A stretch of DNA of 37,023 bases from Candidatus Gastranaerophilales bacterium (GTDB taxonomy: Bacteria > Cyanobacteriota > Vampirovibrionia > Gastranaerophilales > Gastranaerophilaceae): the NCBI GenBank assembly GCA_910587815.1, contig CAJUNK010000019.1, positions 1-37,023 on the forward strand, written 5' to 3'. The translations under genes and the position numbers were made by a program. Below the pieces are notes generated by a model, which did not search any database, was not told where the DNA came from, and worked only from the letters and a program-made list of their open reading frames with translations. Shown here in pieces: positions 8,395 to 16,551 of the stretch; within the stretch, counting starts at the first letter, position 1; each line of letters begins with the position of its first letter.

Positions 8395-10494
8395 TTATGC
8401 AGTCTTTTCGTTTACAACAATTTCATCTTTGTATTTTTCTAAAAGCGCTTGTGTATCAACAGGTTTAGCCTGTTTTACAACCATTACTTCGCCTGCAATT
8501 TTATATTTATTTTCAATTCTTTTCTTTTGAAGTTTATTTGATGCTACAAGTCCTGTTTGAGTGTTTGTGCATTCTAATACATGAGCTCTTTCAAAATCTT
8601 CAAGAGGAAAATCTCCGCTTGCTATTTGCATTGTGGTATGGTAAAGCGCATTTAATGTACCGCAATCTGCCCAAGGTTCATCAGTAGGCACAGCATAAAC
8701 CTTTTGGCCTGCTACCATATTTTTTGCTCTTTCAATAACATCTAATGGTACCTTTTTACCGTTTAATTCGCCTGTTTCGTTATCTTTTTCTGCGGTTAAA
8801 TTATAGATTTGTTCTTGAATTTTTTCTGAATCAGGTTCCTGTGTTAAGGCCATAATTATTGGTACATAAAGTTTTGACCAGTCTCTTGTTTCTTTACCTT
8901 TGCCTACATAAAGGTGCGGTTCAATTTCAGCCAATGCACTGAAGGCTTCTTTGCTTACTGCAAACTGGAAGGTATTTGTGAGACAGTTGCCGTTCTTTTC
9001 ATATCCTTCAGGAATTTCTTTTGGTTTTTCTGCAAATGATAGAATTTCATTATTATTGTTTAATTTCATAATACCGAAGTTACCTTTTGCATCTTCAGAT
9101 TTTACTTCTTTTGCAATCATTGCAATTGCTGCTTTTCCGCTGTTCATAAGGTTTGCAGCCTTGTCTGTGGCATTTGTTAATCTTGACATTGAATCGTTTG
9201 GAAGGATTAAAAGACTTTCTCTGCCTTCTCTTGCCATTTTATTATATAAATCAACGGTAAATCCACCATTTCCCTTATTTACGCCAGATTTATTTAAATA
9301 TAATTTTACATTATTTCCAATTTTTAATTTAGAACAATCCAAAAGCCCTGCCTTATGAAGGGTGATAAATGTTGTTTCCATAGGAGTAAGGCCAGTTGCA
9401 GTTTGGAATACGCCTTTTGTAGATTGGGCACCACCTTTTTCTCCATGGAAAATTGCACTTGATGAAGCGTTTGTGTATTCCGCACGAGAGCCAAAACCGC
9501 CTGCAAGCATTGCTAATTGAACTTTATCAGCTCCTTCTTTTTGAACGAAAGGATCCAATAATACTTGTCCTGATTCTACTTTTTTAGAAAAATCTTCTAT
9601 ACTTTTAATTAATTCACCAACGAATCTGCCATCTTCCATACCGATAACAATTTCTGTACCTGCCCCTATTGATGGTTTTACTTCTCTTTCTCTGATTGGC
9701 TGCGGTGCTACTTCAAATGGAATAAATTTATTTCCTTTTTGTTTTGCAGATATTGTTAGTCTGCCTTCATCTGTTGATTTTTTATCAATGTATCCTGCAT
9801 TTGTTAAAAGCACATCTGAACCATCTTCTACTATGGCCATTAATTTGCCTTTTGTTTCTAATATATAAGGTTTTTCAGGAGTAATTTTATTATTTGGTAC
9901 ATTATATGGACTTAAAACTATACTCATTTGCTGAGCTGGTGAAAGAACTTTTCTTGTTGGGATTTCATCATATTTATTGTATTCTTCCGTATTTACAGTA
10001 ACAGGGCTTCTTAATGCAATTTCATACATCATATCGCCGTATTTTTGTTTTTTTATTTGAGTTCTTGCAGGAAGAATAGTGGTTGTGCCATCTTCATTTT
10101 TCTTTTCTGTGATAGGAATTGTAGATTTAATTGCATCATCATAATAAACCAAATCTTCTGCAAGTTTATTCACCCAGTCTTTTACGCTTATCATAGAGCC
10201 TACAGCTTCACCCTTTTTGCCGTTTTCTAAATCTTGGCAGGTAACCATTTGTTGGCGGAGCTCTTTAAACATGCTACTCATACTGCCTTCGAAATTTACA
10301 GTGCGGGCAAGTTTTATACCGTTCATTGCCTGATAGGCGCTAACTAAATGATGTGCTGAAATATTGCTTTTTACTGCGTTATTGCTTCCTTTAAACGGTA
10401 CAACATTGTTTTGAATTGGATTTTGTGCAGCTTTGTTTTGATTTGTTTTTGAAGCTGCTAGGGATGGTGACATTAAGCCTACTCTTTGAATCAT
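8395..10494 (-). CDS. Sugar-1-phosphate nucleotidyltransferase with long N-terminal extension
   Basis: The C-terminal half is a nucleotidyltransferase of the GlgC/GalU/ManC superfamily, which couples NTP and sugar-1-phosphate to an NDP-sugar. Seen: LAGGFGSR (330-337; normally LAGGxGTR), GLTPMETT just after it, LILPNDSMS as the LxxD-like metal region, FAEKPKE (late conserved EKP), and WADCGTLNALY. The first 320 residues are unusual: a disordered tail with VVPFKGS and VNFEG, then a folded-looking unknown region (about 70-300). Most family members have 290-450 residues, so 699 is long. RBS AAAGGA precedes the ATG. The nucleotide and sugar are not readable. Confidence 0.8.
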   Translation of the reverse strand: MIQRVGLMSPSLAASKTNQNKAAQNPIQNNVVPFKGSNNAVKSNISAHHLVSAYQAMNGIKLARTVNFEGSMSSMFKELRQQMVTCQDLENGKKGEAVGSMISVKDWVNKLAEDLVYYDDAIKSTIPITEKKNEDGTTTILPARTQIKKQKYGDMMYEIALRSPVTVNTEEYNKYDEIPTRKVLSPAQQMSIVLSPYNVPNNKITPEKPYILETKGKLMAIVEDGSDVLLTNAGYIDKKSTDEGRLTISAKQKGNKFIPFEVAPQPIREREVKPSIGAGTEIVIGMEDGRFVGELIKSIEDFSKKVESGQVLLDPFVQKEGADKVQLAMLAGGFGSRAEYTNASSSAIFHGEKGGAQSTKGVFQTATGLTPMETTFITLHKAGLLDCSKLKIGNNVKLYLNKSGVNKGNGGFTVDLYNKMAREGRESLLILPNDSMSRLTNATDKAANLMNSGKAAIAMIAKEVKSEDAKGNFGIMKLNNNNEILSFAEKPKEIPEGYEKNGNCLTNTFQFAVSKEAFSALAEIEPHLYVGKGKETRDWSKLYVPIIMALTQEPDSEKIQEQIYNLTAEKDNETGELNGKKVPLDVIERAKNMVAGQKVYAVPTDEPWADCGTLNALYHTTMQIASGDFPLEDFERAHVLECTNTQTGLVASNKLQKKRIENKYKIAGEVMVVKQAKPVDTQALLEKYKDEIVVNEKTA

Positions 10495-10830
10495 TTTTGT
10501 ATTCCTTTAATATGTTACAACAACCTAACTTTTATATATTTTGTGCATTTTTGCATGTAAATAGTTAATGCATGTAAAGGAAATATTTTTTGTATATTCC
10601 TTAAAAACAATAAAAAATGTTACATTACTTAACACAACACAACAATGTGCACGTGCGATTATCCCATAAAAAAATCCCTTTTGCAATTTTCATTACAAAA
10701 GGGAAAACTTTTAAAGAACTATGGAGATATAGGAGAGAGGAGAAATTTTGTTATTGGGCTTTTGCCCTGTTTTTATTAATACGGACTTTATGTATTATTT
10801 TGTAAACTCTTATCTAAGCTGACTTAATTT
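10495..10830. other. Intergenic region, 336 bases
   Basis: No convincing gene. It contains the promoter side of the nucleotidyltransferase gene (including the repeat TGCATGTAAATAGTTAATGC / ATGCATGTAAAGG near 10,552-10,580) and the minus-strand terminator of the next gene at 10,675-10,704. A short open frame on the plus strand (10,617-10,805) has no RBS and no family likeness. Confidence 0.5.
10668..10704 (-). terminator. Terminator of the 121-residue gene (minus strand)
   Basis: TCCCTTTTG (10,675-10,683) pairs with CAAAAGGGA (10,696-10,704). On the minus strand it is followed by seven T (10,668-10,674). It lies about 130 bases after the 10,831 stop. Confidence 0.7.
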
Positions 10831-11196
10831 TTATGCGCTTTTAAGTACAGCTTTTAGTGCAAGCTCTTGAATTTGAGCATTTGACAGGTTTGGGAATTCT
10901 TGTGCGATAATATCGGCAAATTTTTCCACATTTCCTGTAAATGCAGCCATAGAGCCTTGAATTCTTGCAATTGAAGCTTCATCCAAATAATCTTTAGGAT
11001 TTATTTGATTAATGCCACGGAATGTAAGATTTTGTGCGCCGGATAATGCCATTGCATCTAAAATTGCACCCTGTTCAACATTTTTTTCAGATGTTTGGGC
11101 TTTTGGTGTATCTTTTTCTTCAGTCTTTTTTTCATCCTTTTTTTCAACGTGTGTTTGGTAATTTAAACCAAAAAGATTAAGATTAATTTTGTCCAT
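10831..11196 (-). CDS. Small conserved-looking protein, function unknown
   Basis: Not recognised. The 121 residues have no signal peptide or membrane segment. A charged Lys/Glu-rich linker (about 17-42) precedes a C-terminal helical part with NLTFRGINQINPKDYLDEA and FADIIAQEFPNLSNAQIQELALKAVL. The LTFRG motif resembles the VVPFKG and VNFEG motifs in the N-terminus of the neighbouring nucleotidyltransferase, so the two may share a lineage-specific tail (inference). RBS AAGGAGA is 8 bases before the ATG, which supports real translation. It has its own terminator and probably its own transcript. Confidence 0.7.
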   Translation of the reverse strand: MDKINLNLFGLNYQTHVEKKDEKKTEEKDTPKAQTSEKNVEQGAILDAMALSGAQNLTFRGINQINPKDYLDEASIARIQGSMAAFTGNVEKFADIIAQEFPNLSNAQIQELALKAVLKSA

Positions 11197-11322
11197 AGCT
11201 AACGTCTCCTTATTTGTTCTTTAAAGTTCTTTATTGTTCCTTACATTTTAGCTATCGGATATCTTTTAATTAAACTTTAGGTTTTTGCAAAAAAACGTTA
11301 CATAATTTAATAATATTTAAAA

Positions 11323-11351
11323 ACCCGTATTATCAAAAGGTTTTAGCGGGT
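11323..11351 (-). terminator. Terminator overlapping the end of rnhC
   Basis: ACCCG and CGGGT pair around a 19-base loop and are followed on the minus strand by TTTTTAAA. The stem includes the last codons of rnhC. Confidence 0.6.
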
Positions 11352-12269
11352 TATATTTTCATAAGTTTTAAAGTGCAGTTTGGAAATATTTTTTAATTCT
11401 TCTATTCCATATTTTTGAACAAATTTTCTTCCTTGTTCTAAAACAAGCTCTGATGCACCTTTTGGAAGATTTATTTCATATTGCATAGAAAGGTTTGAAA
11501 TTCTTTTTACAAATTCTGCCCTTGCAAGGATGCTTGCTGCGGCTACTGCTGTGTCAGATTCAGCCTTTGTTTGTTGGATGAGGCGGATATTTTTGCCTCT
11601 TTCTTTCAGGGCAGATTTTATAACATTTTCGTCTGCAAATTTATCTGAAATTGCAATTTCACAAGCTTTTTTTGTTAAAATATTTTCTAAAACCGTGGAA
11701 TGACCCCAGGCAAGGAGTTTGTTTAAATTTTTAAATTTTGCATAAAGTTCATTGTATTTATTAGGCAAAATTACAATTATATCAAAGATAGATACCTCTT
11801 TTATTAAGGTTTCAAGCTCTAATATTTTTATATCGTTTAATTTTTTGCTATCAGTAACACCTGCTTTTTGTAATATTTTTGCGGAATTTTCATCCAGATG
11901 CGCCCCTGCAATAATAAGGGGCCCGAAAAAATCTCCTTTGCCAGATTCATCAATTCCGATGTGTGGATATGGGGCAAGTTCCCCTTGATGTGTAGTTTGG
12001 ACGGTTTGGGTTTTTGTTAGAATTTGCATTTGGGATTGTGGAAAAAATTCATCTTCAAAATATTTTGATACAATTTGTGCTGTTTTATTTCCTTGAATTA
12101 CAAGTTTTCCGCTTTTATAAAATGATGCCGTAAAACCATTGCCCCTGGCTTGAAAGAACATATATTGAGGGGTAGAAAATGTGGCATTTTCATCTTCAAA
12201 GATTTTTTTAAATTTTTCAATTTCAATTGGTAAAAATTTTGATGTAAAGGTATTATTTTGAATGCTCAT
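11343..12269 (-). CDS. rnhC: Ribonuclease HIII
   Basis: RNase HIII cuts the RNA strand of RNA-DNA hybrids. The 308 residues have an N-terminal TBP-like substrate-binding domain (about 1-85; FQARGNGFTASFYKSGKLVIQG) and an RNase H catalytic domain. Seen: IGIDESGKGDFFGPL (104-118), with the DEsGKGD motif that separates HIII from HII, VTDSKKL (138-144), and a later acidic/serine cluster AESDTAVAAASILARAEFV. All fit the HIII family in order and spacing. It stands alone, reading away from tRNA-His. Confidence 0.95.
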   Translation of the reverse strand: MSIQNNTFTSKFLPIEIEKFKKIFEDENATFSTPQYMFFQARGNGFTASFYKSGKLVIQGNKTAQIVSKYFEDEFFPQSQMQILTKTQTVQTTHQGELAPYPHIGIDESGKGDFFGPLIIAGAHLDENSAKILQKAGVTDSKKLNDIKILELETLIKEVSIFDIIVILPNKYNELYAKFKNLNKLLAWGHSTVLENILTKKACEIAISDKFADENVIKSALKERGKNIRLIQQTKAESDTAVAAASILARAEFVKRISNLSMQYEINLPKGASELVLEQGRKFVQKYGIEELKNISKLHFKTYENITR

Positions 12270-12441
12270 TTTAAAATTATACGCTAAAATTTAAATTTTG
12301 TTTTATAGAATTTTGGCTGTGTGAAATGTTTTGTTGGTTTTGTTGGAGCTTTTGATATTGCCTTCAAAATTTTTCTTGAAAATATTTTGTTTTTAGAATA
12401 TATTGAGGAAGCAAGCCGTTTTATGGCTTGAATAGAAATTA

Positions 12442-12656
12442 TGGCAAATTATCTGTCAAAAGTGGTTATTCAGTCTGAGGAATTTGTGTTCCAAGGTAGA
12501 AGAGAACCACAAAATCTCAAAAAGTTTACAATTGAATAAAAGTTTTAATGGCGGGTTGTCTGCTAAAAGTGGTTACCCGGCCATGAGGGATTATACGTTC
12601 CGAGGCAATCGGAACCACAAAATCTCAAAAAGTTTACAATTGAATAAAAGTTTTAA
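12442..12656 (+). repeat. Two tandem ~107-base units ahead of tRNA-His
   Basis: Units 12,442-12,548 and 12,549-12,656 end with a nearly identical block (GAACCACAAAATCTC...AAGTTTTAATGGC; 12,503-12,554 and 12,611-12,660). Each starts with TGGC-like, AAAAGTGGTTA and ends with a hairpin around GTTCC...GGAACC; the second has a perfect GTTCCGA/TCGGAAC stem (12,588-12,594 with 12,600-12,606). The third unit in register is the intact tRNA-His, so these look like decayed or structured tRNA-related copies. Confidence 0.7.
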
Positions 12657-12657
12657 T

Positions 12658-12734
12658 GGCGGGTGTCGCCAAGTGGTTAAGGCCTCGGATTGTGGTTCCG
12701 ATATTCGTGGGTTCGATCCCCATCACCCGCCCCA
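12658..12734 (+). tRNA. tRNA-His (anticodon GTG)
   Basis: A cloverleaf can be drawn: acceptor GCGGGTG (12,659-12,665) with CACCCGC (12,724-12,730), D-arm with AAGTGGTTAAGG, anticodon stem TCGGA/TCCGA with loop TTGTGGT (GTG), and T-loop GTTCGATCC. The extra G(-1) at 12,658 pairs with discriminator C at 12,731, the mark of tRNA-His. CCA is encoded at 12,732-12,734. Confidence 0.95.
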
Positions 12735-12740
12735 TTTATA

Positions 12741-12765
12741 AGGCTCCATTGCAGGAGTCTTTTTT
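12741..12765 (+). terminator. Terminator after tRNA-His
   Basis: GGCTCC and GGAGTC pair (one G-T) around ATTGCA, followed by TTTTTT. Confidence 0.75.
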
Positions 12766-12858
12766 AATGCGGGTGCGGGGTTCTCGCCCAGTGGGTTTCC
12801 TCTCATAAAACGTAATTTTTTGGCGTGACATTTAGTCACATTTAAATTTTTTGCCCTC

Positions 12859-12916
12859 TTTGTTTCTATTGACAGAAACAAAAAAGTGTATTATTATGTT
12901 TCTATATAAAGAAACA
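12859..12916 (+). promoter_or_regulatory. trpR-trpB promoter with two identical operator dyads
   Basis: The -35 TTGACA (12,869-12,874) and -10 TATTAT (12,892-12,897) are 17 bases apart. Two copies of TGTTTCT-N6-AGAAACA lie at 12,861-12,880 and 12,897-12,916. The first covers the -35, the second starts at the last -10 base. Their centres are 36 bases apart. This geometry fits a repressor that blocks RNA polymerase, most simply the TrpR encoded next. The dyad differs from the CTAG-centred E. coli trp operator, so the TrpR link is inference. Confidence 0.8.
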
Positions 12917-13069
12917 AAAATTGCAGTACACATAATACAGAATTCATAACAAAAAATACATTGCATAGAATATAAGACCCATAGAAAAATTCCACTAAAA
13001 AGGTGTAAACACCTCTATAGGTAAAACAATATCAACTAAATATGATTATACAAAAGATGGCAAAACAAA
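12917..13069 (+). promoter_or_regulatory. Untranslated leader of trpR-trpB
   Basis: About 150 bases lie between the predicted transcription start and trpR. It has a short hairpin AGGTGT/ACACCT near 12,999-13,012 and a tiny open frame (13,042-13,077) that overlaps the trpR start and has no tryptophan codon. I see no T-box or classical attenuator. Confidence 0.4.
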
Positions 13070-13360
13070 ATGGATGATATACTTGAAATTTCACATATAA
13101 TAAGAAAATTAAAATCTGATAAAGAAGCACATAATTTTTTAAAAGAAGTATTAACACAGGCAGAATTAATTGATTTATCCAAACGATGGCGTATTTTGAA
13201 GATGCTAAATGAGGGCTGCACCCAACGTGATATTGCAAAGGCCCTGAATGTAAGTCTTTGCAAAATAACGCGTGGCTCACAAATCATTAATGATAAAAAT
13301 GCCGTTAGTACAAAATATTTAAGAAAGGATAAACCTGATGGAAGAGAATGTAATAAATGA
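13070..13360 (+). CDS. trpR: Trp repressor family protein TrpR
   Basis: TrpR binds tryptophan and then its operator. The 96-residue protein has the all-helical TrpR plan: VLTQAELIDLSKRWRILKML (27-46) matches the helices before the HTH (TPxExxxLxxRxRIxxxLL), and the HTH GCTQRDIAKALNVSLCKITRGSQII (49-73) carries the diagnostic ITRGS. The C-terminus is short. The closest alternative is the YerC/YecD family, which shares this fold; the trpB neighbour favours TrpR. Its 3' end overlaps trpB by 23 bases. The Shine-Dalgarno is weak. The two promoter dyads suggest autoregulation. Confidence 0.88.
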   Translation: MDDILEISHIIRKLKSDKEAHNFLKEVLTQAELIDLSKRWRILKMLNEGCTQRDIAKALNVSLCKITRGSQIINDKNAVSTKYLRKDKPDGRECNK

Positions 13361-14549
13361 AATGCAAAAAGAAGCTCAAAATAATGGTTATTTTGGAATA
13401 TATGGTGGTCAATATATAGATGAAGAATTAAAAACAGAATTTAATAATATTTATTCAAAATTTTTGGAACTCAAAAATGATGAAAGTTTTCAAAAAGAAT
13501 TAATGGATTTATTACAGCATTTTAGCTGCCGCCCCACCCCTGTTTATTTTGCAAAAAATTTATCAGAAAAATCAGGCTGCAATATATATTTAAAACGTGA
13601 AGATTTAAACCATACAGGTGCGCATAAAATCAACCATTGTCTTGGTGAAGCGCTTCTTGCAAAAAAAATTGGCAAAAAAAAGGTAATAGCAGAAACAGGT
13701 GCCGGTCAGCATGGGGTTGCAATGGCAACAGCAGCGGCATTACTTGGTCTTGAATGCGATATTTATATGGGTGAAGTTGATATTCAAAAAGCTATGCCAA
13801 ATGTATACAGAATGAAAATTTTAGGGGCAAATATAATATCAGTCCGTCATGGGCAGATGACTCTAAAAGAAGCTGTGGATGCTGCATTTGAAGCTTATTT
13901 AAATGAATATGAAACAGCCCTTTATGCAATAGGTTCAGTTGTGGGGCCACACCCTTTTCCAAGCATTGTTGAATATTTTCAATCTGTTATTGGTAAAGAA
14001 TCAAGAGAACAATTTATAAATATGACAGGAGGGCTTCCTGATTGTGTTATAGCTTGTGTTGGCGGTGGTTCAAACTCTATTGGAATGTTTGACGGTTTTA
14101 TTGATGATAAAGAAGTAAAAATTTATGGGGTAGAGCCTCTTGGTAAAGGTGAAAAAATCGGCGAAAATGCTGCTTCTTTAACATACGGCAGGGAAGGGGT
14201 AATCCATGGGTTTAAATGTTTATTATTGCAAAATGAAGACAATACAGTAGCAGATGCATATAGTGTTGCAAGCGGTCTGGATTATCCTGGTGTTGGCCCA
14301 AAACATTGCTATTTAAAAGATATTGGCCGTGTTGAATATAAAACTATTAATGATGATGAAGCGATAGATGCCTTTTATGAATTATCAAGAACTGAAGGCA
14401 TTATTCCTGCTTTAGAGAGTTCCCATGCTGTTGCTTATGGTTTAAAAATTGCAAAAGAAAATAAAGGTAAAAAAATACTTATAAGCCTTTCAGGCAGGGG
14501 AGATAAAGATATAGAATTTGTATTAAAGCATTATCCAAGAGAAATTTGA
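13338..14549 (+). CDS. trpB: Tryptophan synthase beta chain
   Basis: TrpB joins L-serine and indole into L-tryptophan with pyridoxal phosphate. The 403 residues cover the full family length. Seen: GRPTP-like CRPTPVYFA (64-72), the PLP lysine in GAHKIN (Lys97), catalytic Glu119 in AETGAGQHG, the phosphate cup GGGSN (242-246), and SGLDYPGVGPKHCYLKD. The usual Arg-Asp-Trp stretch before YETALY is changed, and I see no tryptophan codon in the whole gene. No trpA follows; the next gene is an unrelated XRE regulator on the other strand. So it may use free indole rather than indole channelled from TrpA (inference). Confidence 0.95.
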   Translation: MEENVINEMQKEAQNNGYFGIYGGQYIDEELKTEFNNIYSKFLELKNDESFQKELMDLLQHFSCRPTPVYFAKNLSEKSGCNIYLKREDLNHTGAHKINHCLGEALLAKKIGKKKVIAETGAGQHGVAMATAAALLGLECDIYMGEVDIQKAMPNVYRMKILGANIISVRHGQMTLKEAVDAAFEAYLNEYETALYAIGSVVGPHPFPSIVEYFQSVIGKESREQFINMTGGLPDCVIACVGGGSNSIGMFDGFIDDKEVKIYGVEPLGKGEKIGENAASLTYGREGVIHGFKCLLLQNEDNTVADAYSVASGLDYPGVGPKHCYLKDIGRVEYKTINDDEAIDAFYELSRTEGIIPALESSHAVAYGLKIAKENKGKKILISLSGRGDKDIEFVLKHYPREI

Positions 14550-14565
14550 CGAATGAATAAAATTT

Positions 14566-14600
14566 ATCCCCGCTGATTATTAAAAATGGCGGGGATTTTG
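14566..14600 (+). terminator. Terminator of trpR-trpB
   Basis: ATCCCCGC (14,566-14,573) pairs with GCGGGGAT (14,589-14,596), followed by TTTTG. It ends the operon 17 bases after trpB, confirming that no trpA is co-transcribed. Confidence 0.85.
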
Positions 14601-14637
14601 TTATAAATATCCTACAATTTAAAAACAAGAAACAATC

Positions 14638-14982
14638 TTATTTTTTAAACATATTTGTGCCTTTTTGGCCTTGTTTTAAAAGTCCGTAATAAAATTCTAA
14701 TTCTTGTTTTGTGGCATTGTTTAATATTTGCATAGATTTAATATAAAACGGGTCATCATTTAAGGATTTATCTTCAATATCAAGGCCTACATCATCTATA
14801 TTTAATTTTAATACTTTCAGGATTTTATTTAATGTATTAAAACTGGGCATATATGTGCCCAATTCAAGCTTTGAAATATGCTTTTCATGTACCTGTGCAA
14901 GCTCAGCAAGTTTAGCTTGTGTCAGACCTTTTGATTTTCTTATCTGTTGTAATCTTTTCCCAAAAGTATTGTTTTTATCCAT
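14638..14982 (-). CDS. XRE-family regulator
   Basis: A 114-residue protein with an N-terminal HTH (about 8-63: GKRLQQIRKSKGLTQAKLAELAQV, HEKHISKLELGTYMPS) and a helical C-terminal tail that includes FYIKSMQILNNATKQELEFYYGLL. Known family role: transcription regulator. It is divergent from the FkbM methyltransferase gene. RBS AGGAGG lies just before the ATG. Two direct repeats GTATATTTGCG / GTATATTGCG (15,012 and 15,035) and a GGTAT...ATACC dyad near 15,096-15,110 in the shared intergenic region are candidate binding sites. Target and signal unknown. Confidence 0.85.
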   Translation of the reverse strand: MDKNNTFGKRLQQIRKSKGLTQAKLAELAQVHEKHISKLELGTYMPSFNTLNKILKVLKLNIDDVGLDIEDKSLNDDPFYIKSMQILNNATKQELEFYYGLLKQGQKGTNMFKK

Positions 14983-15011
14983 ATTTTATGACCTCCTGAT
15001 TATTGTAAGAA

Positions 15012-15110
15012 GTATATTTGCGGACATAAACAATGTATATTGCGAATTATTTTTATAAAAAAGTATCAGAGTTATGGTATAAAATAAAAAAATGTGGTAT
15101 ATTAAATACC
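15012..15110. promoter_or_regulatory. Candidate operators between XRE and FkbM genes
   Basis: Direct repeats GTATATTTGCG (15,012-15,022) and GTATATTGCG (15,035-15,044) are 23 bases apart. A dyad GGTAT-ATTAA-ATACC lies just before the RBS AAAAGGAG of the FkbM gene. Suggestive only. Confidence 0.35.
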
Positions 15111-15129
15111 AAAAAAAGGAGAAAAATTA

Positions 15130-15897
15130 ATGAACTGTGAAAATAATTTTAATACATTCCAAAATCTTACAGAAAATTTAATAAAAACCGCAGATGAGTG
15201 GTTGCAAGGGTATGTAAATAATGCAGTGCAAGCAGCAATTATAGCAAATAAACCTGCCCCGCAAACCGCTTATCAGGCATGTGTAGAATATAGGCGCTAT
15301 CCTTATTATTCTCAAGTTGGGCAGGATAGATATTTAAATGAATATGTCTTTAAGGATAAGAAAAATGGCTTTTTTGTAGATATTGGTGCACATGATGGAT
15401 ATACATTAAGCAATAGCTATTTTTTTGAAGATAAACGTGATTGGGATGGCATTTGTATTGAGCCTATGCCAAATGTATTTTCAGACCTTTCTAAAAAAAG
15501 AAAGTGCAAATGTATAAATGCTGCCATATCTAAAACATTCGGTGAAGTAGAATTTTTGATTGATAAAAAATTTGATATGTTAAGCTGTATCTATAATGAA
15601 AAAGACAGATATAAAATAGAAAATGGCGAGGCTGAACTTATAAAAGTGCCTTCCATTCCCTTAAATGAAATATTAAAAGATATAAACCACCCAATTGATT
15701 TTATTTCAATTGATACTGAAGGATATGAACTTGAAGTTTTAGAATCTATTGATTTAGACAGGTTTGATATTACAGCATTTACCATAGAAAATAATTCAAA
15801 AGGCGGCCATTTGCGTGATTATTTAGTGCCAAGAGGGTATACATACGTTACTACTTTGGGTGATTTAGATGAGGTTTTTGTAAAAAACAGGGGTTAA
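15130..15897 (+). CDS. FkbM-family SAM methyltransferase
   Basis: FkbM-family enzymes are usually O-methyltransferases acting on sugars or natural products. The 255 residues have a 65-residue N-terminal region of unknown nature (ENNFNTFQNLTENLIKTADEWLQG), then the family core: YSQVGQDRYLNEYVFK, the SAM loop FFVDIGAHDGYTLSNSYFFE, a second acidic motif GICIEPMPNVF, the FDMLSC segment, and IDFISIDTEGYELEVLESID, a very strong FkbM signature. RBS AAAAAAGGAG precedes ATG. It is divergent from an XRE gene, with no glycosyltransferase cluster nearby. Substrate unknown. Confidence 0.9.
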   Translation: MNCENNFNTFQNLTENLIKTADEWLQGYVNNAVQAAIIANKPAPQTAYQACVEYRRYPYYSQVGQDRYLNEYVFKDKKNGFFVDIGAHDGYTLSNSYFFEDKRDWDGICIEPMPNVFSDLSKKRKCKCINAAISKTFGEVEFLIDKKFDMLSCIYNEKDRYKIENGEAELIKVPSIPLNEILKDINHPIDFISIDTEGYELEVLESIDLDRFDITAFTIENNSKGGHLRDYLVPRGYTYVTTLGDLDEVFVKNRG

Positions 15898-16046
15898 TAA
15901 TTTAATTTGCATATTTTGCTGCCCTATATGTTCAAAAACATGGGAGCTGTAATCATGCTACAGCAATCATCCGGAAATTCTGATGAATCATTTAAAATCA
16001 CTTTAATATAAAAGCCGGTCAATAATATTTTTTACCCTAAAATATT

Positions 16047-16481
16047 TTACCCCTGTTTTAGTTTTTCTATCTGTTCATTGATTAAATCAATGTAAATATC
16101 TCTTTTCATAATTGCAAATTTATATTCAGCATCATCTTTTGTTGCAACAGTAAATGCCACAGGCAAAAAACCTTTTACGTTTGATTTTTTAATTGATACT
16201 AAGTCTGAATATAAAATACTGATATTTAAACCGCCAAATATTTGAAACATGCTTCTAAACATAATTCTTTTATTTGTAAAAGCAAATTCGCCGGAATTTT
16301 GTGTTTCCTGGGTCAATACCTTTTGCCAGTAGTCACCTTTTACGTTTTTGATTATTTCTTCCCCATCCATTAATTCAAATTGATTTGGGTTTAATTTTAC
16401 ACTTTTTATAATTAAAAGTACAAAACCTACAAATATTAAAAGCCCGAATATTTGTCCTAATATTGCAATAAAAATATCCAT
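16047..16481 (-). CDS. Membrane-anchored PH/GRAM-like domain protein
   Basis: The N-terminal hydrophobic helix (IFIAILGQIFGLLIFVGFVLLII) is followed by a cytoplasmic beta-rich domain (about 40-125) with FAFTNKRIMFRS and LVSIKKSN, the style of bacterial PH/GRAM-like domains that carry the LT(N)KRL/I signature. I chose ATG at 16,481 over a TTG nine bases upstream because AGGGAG then lies about 12 bases away rather than 3; both are possible. The product has about 144 residues. Function not known; likely inner-membrane. It lies downstream and convergent to FkbM. Confidence 0.65.
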   Translation of the reverse strand: MDIFIAILGQIFGLLIFVGFVLLIIKSVKLNPNQFELMDGEEIIKNVKGDYWQKVLTQETQNSGEFAFTNKRIMFRSMFQIFGGLNISILYSDLVSIKKSNVKGFLPVAFTVATKDDAEYKFAIMKRDIYIDLINEQIEKLKQG

Positions 16482-16551
16482 AAATACCAAACTCTCCCTT
16501 TAAAATATTTATATTTTAATAATATTGCAAAAAATTTTACAGGCAAATTTT

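Noticed and set aside
12484..12741. 85-residue plus-strand ORF across the tRNA-His
   Set aside because: It is translated from the tandem units and the tRNA gene itself; the repeat explains it.
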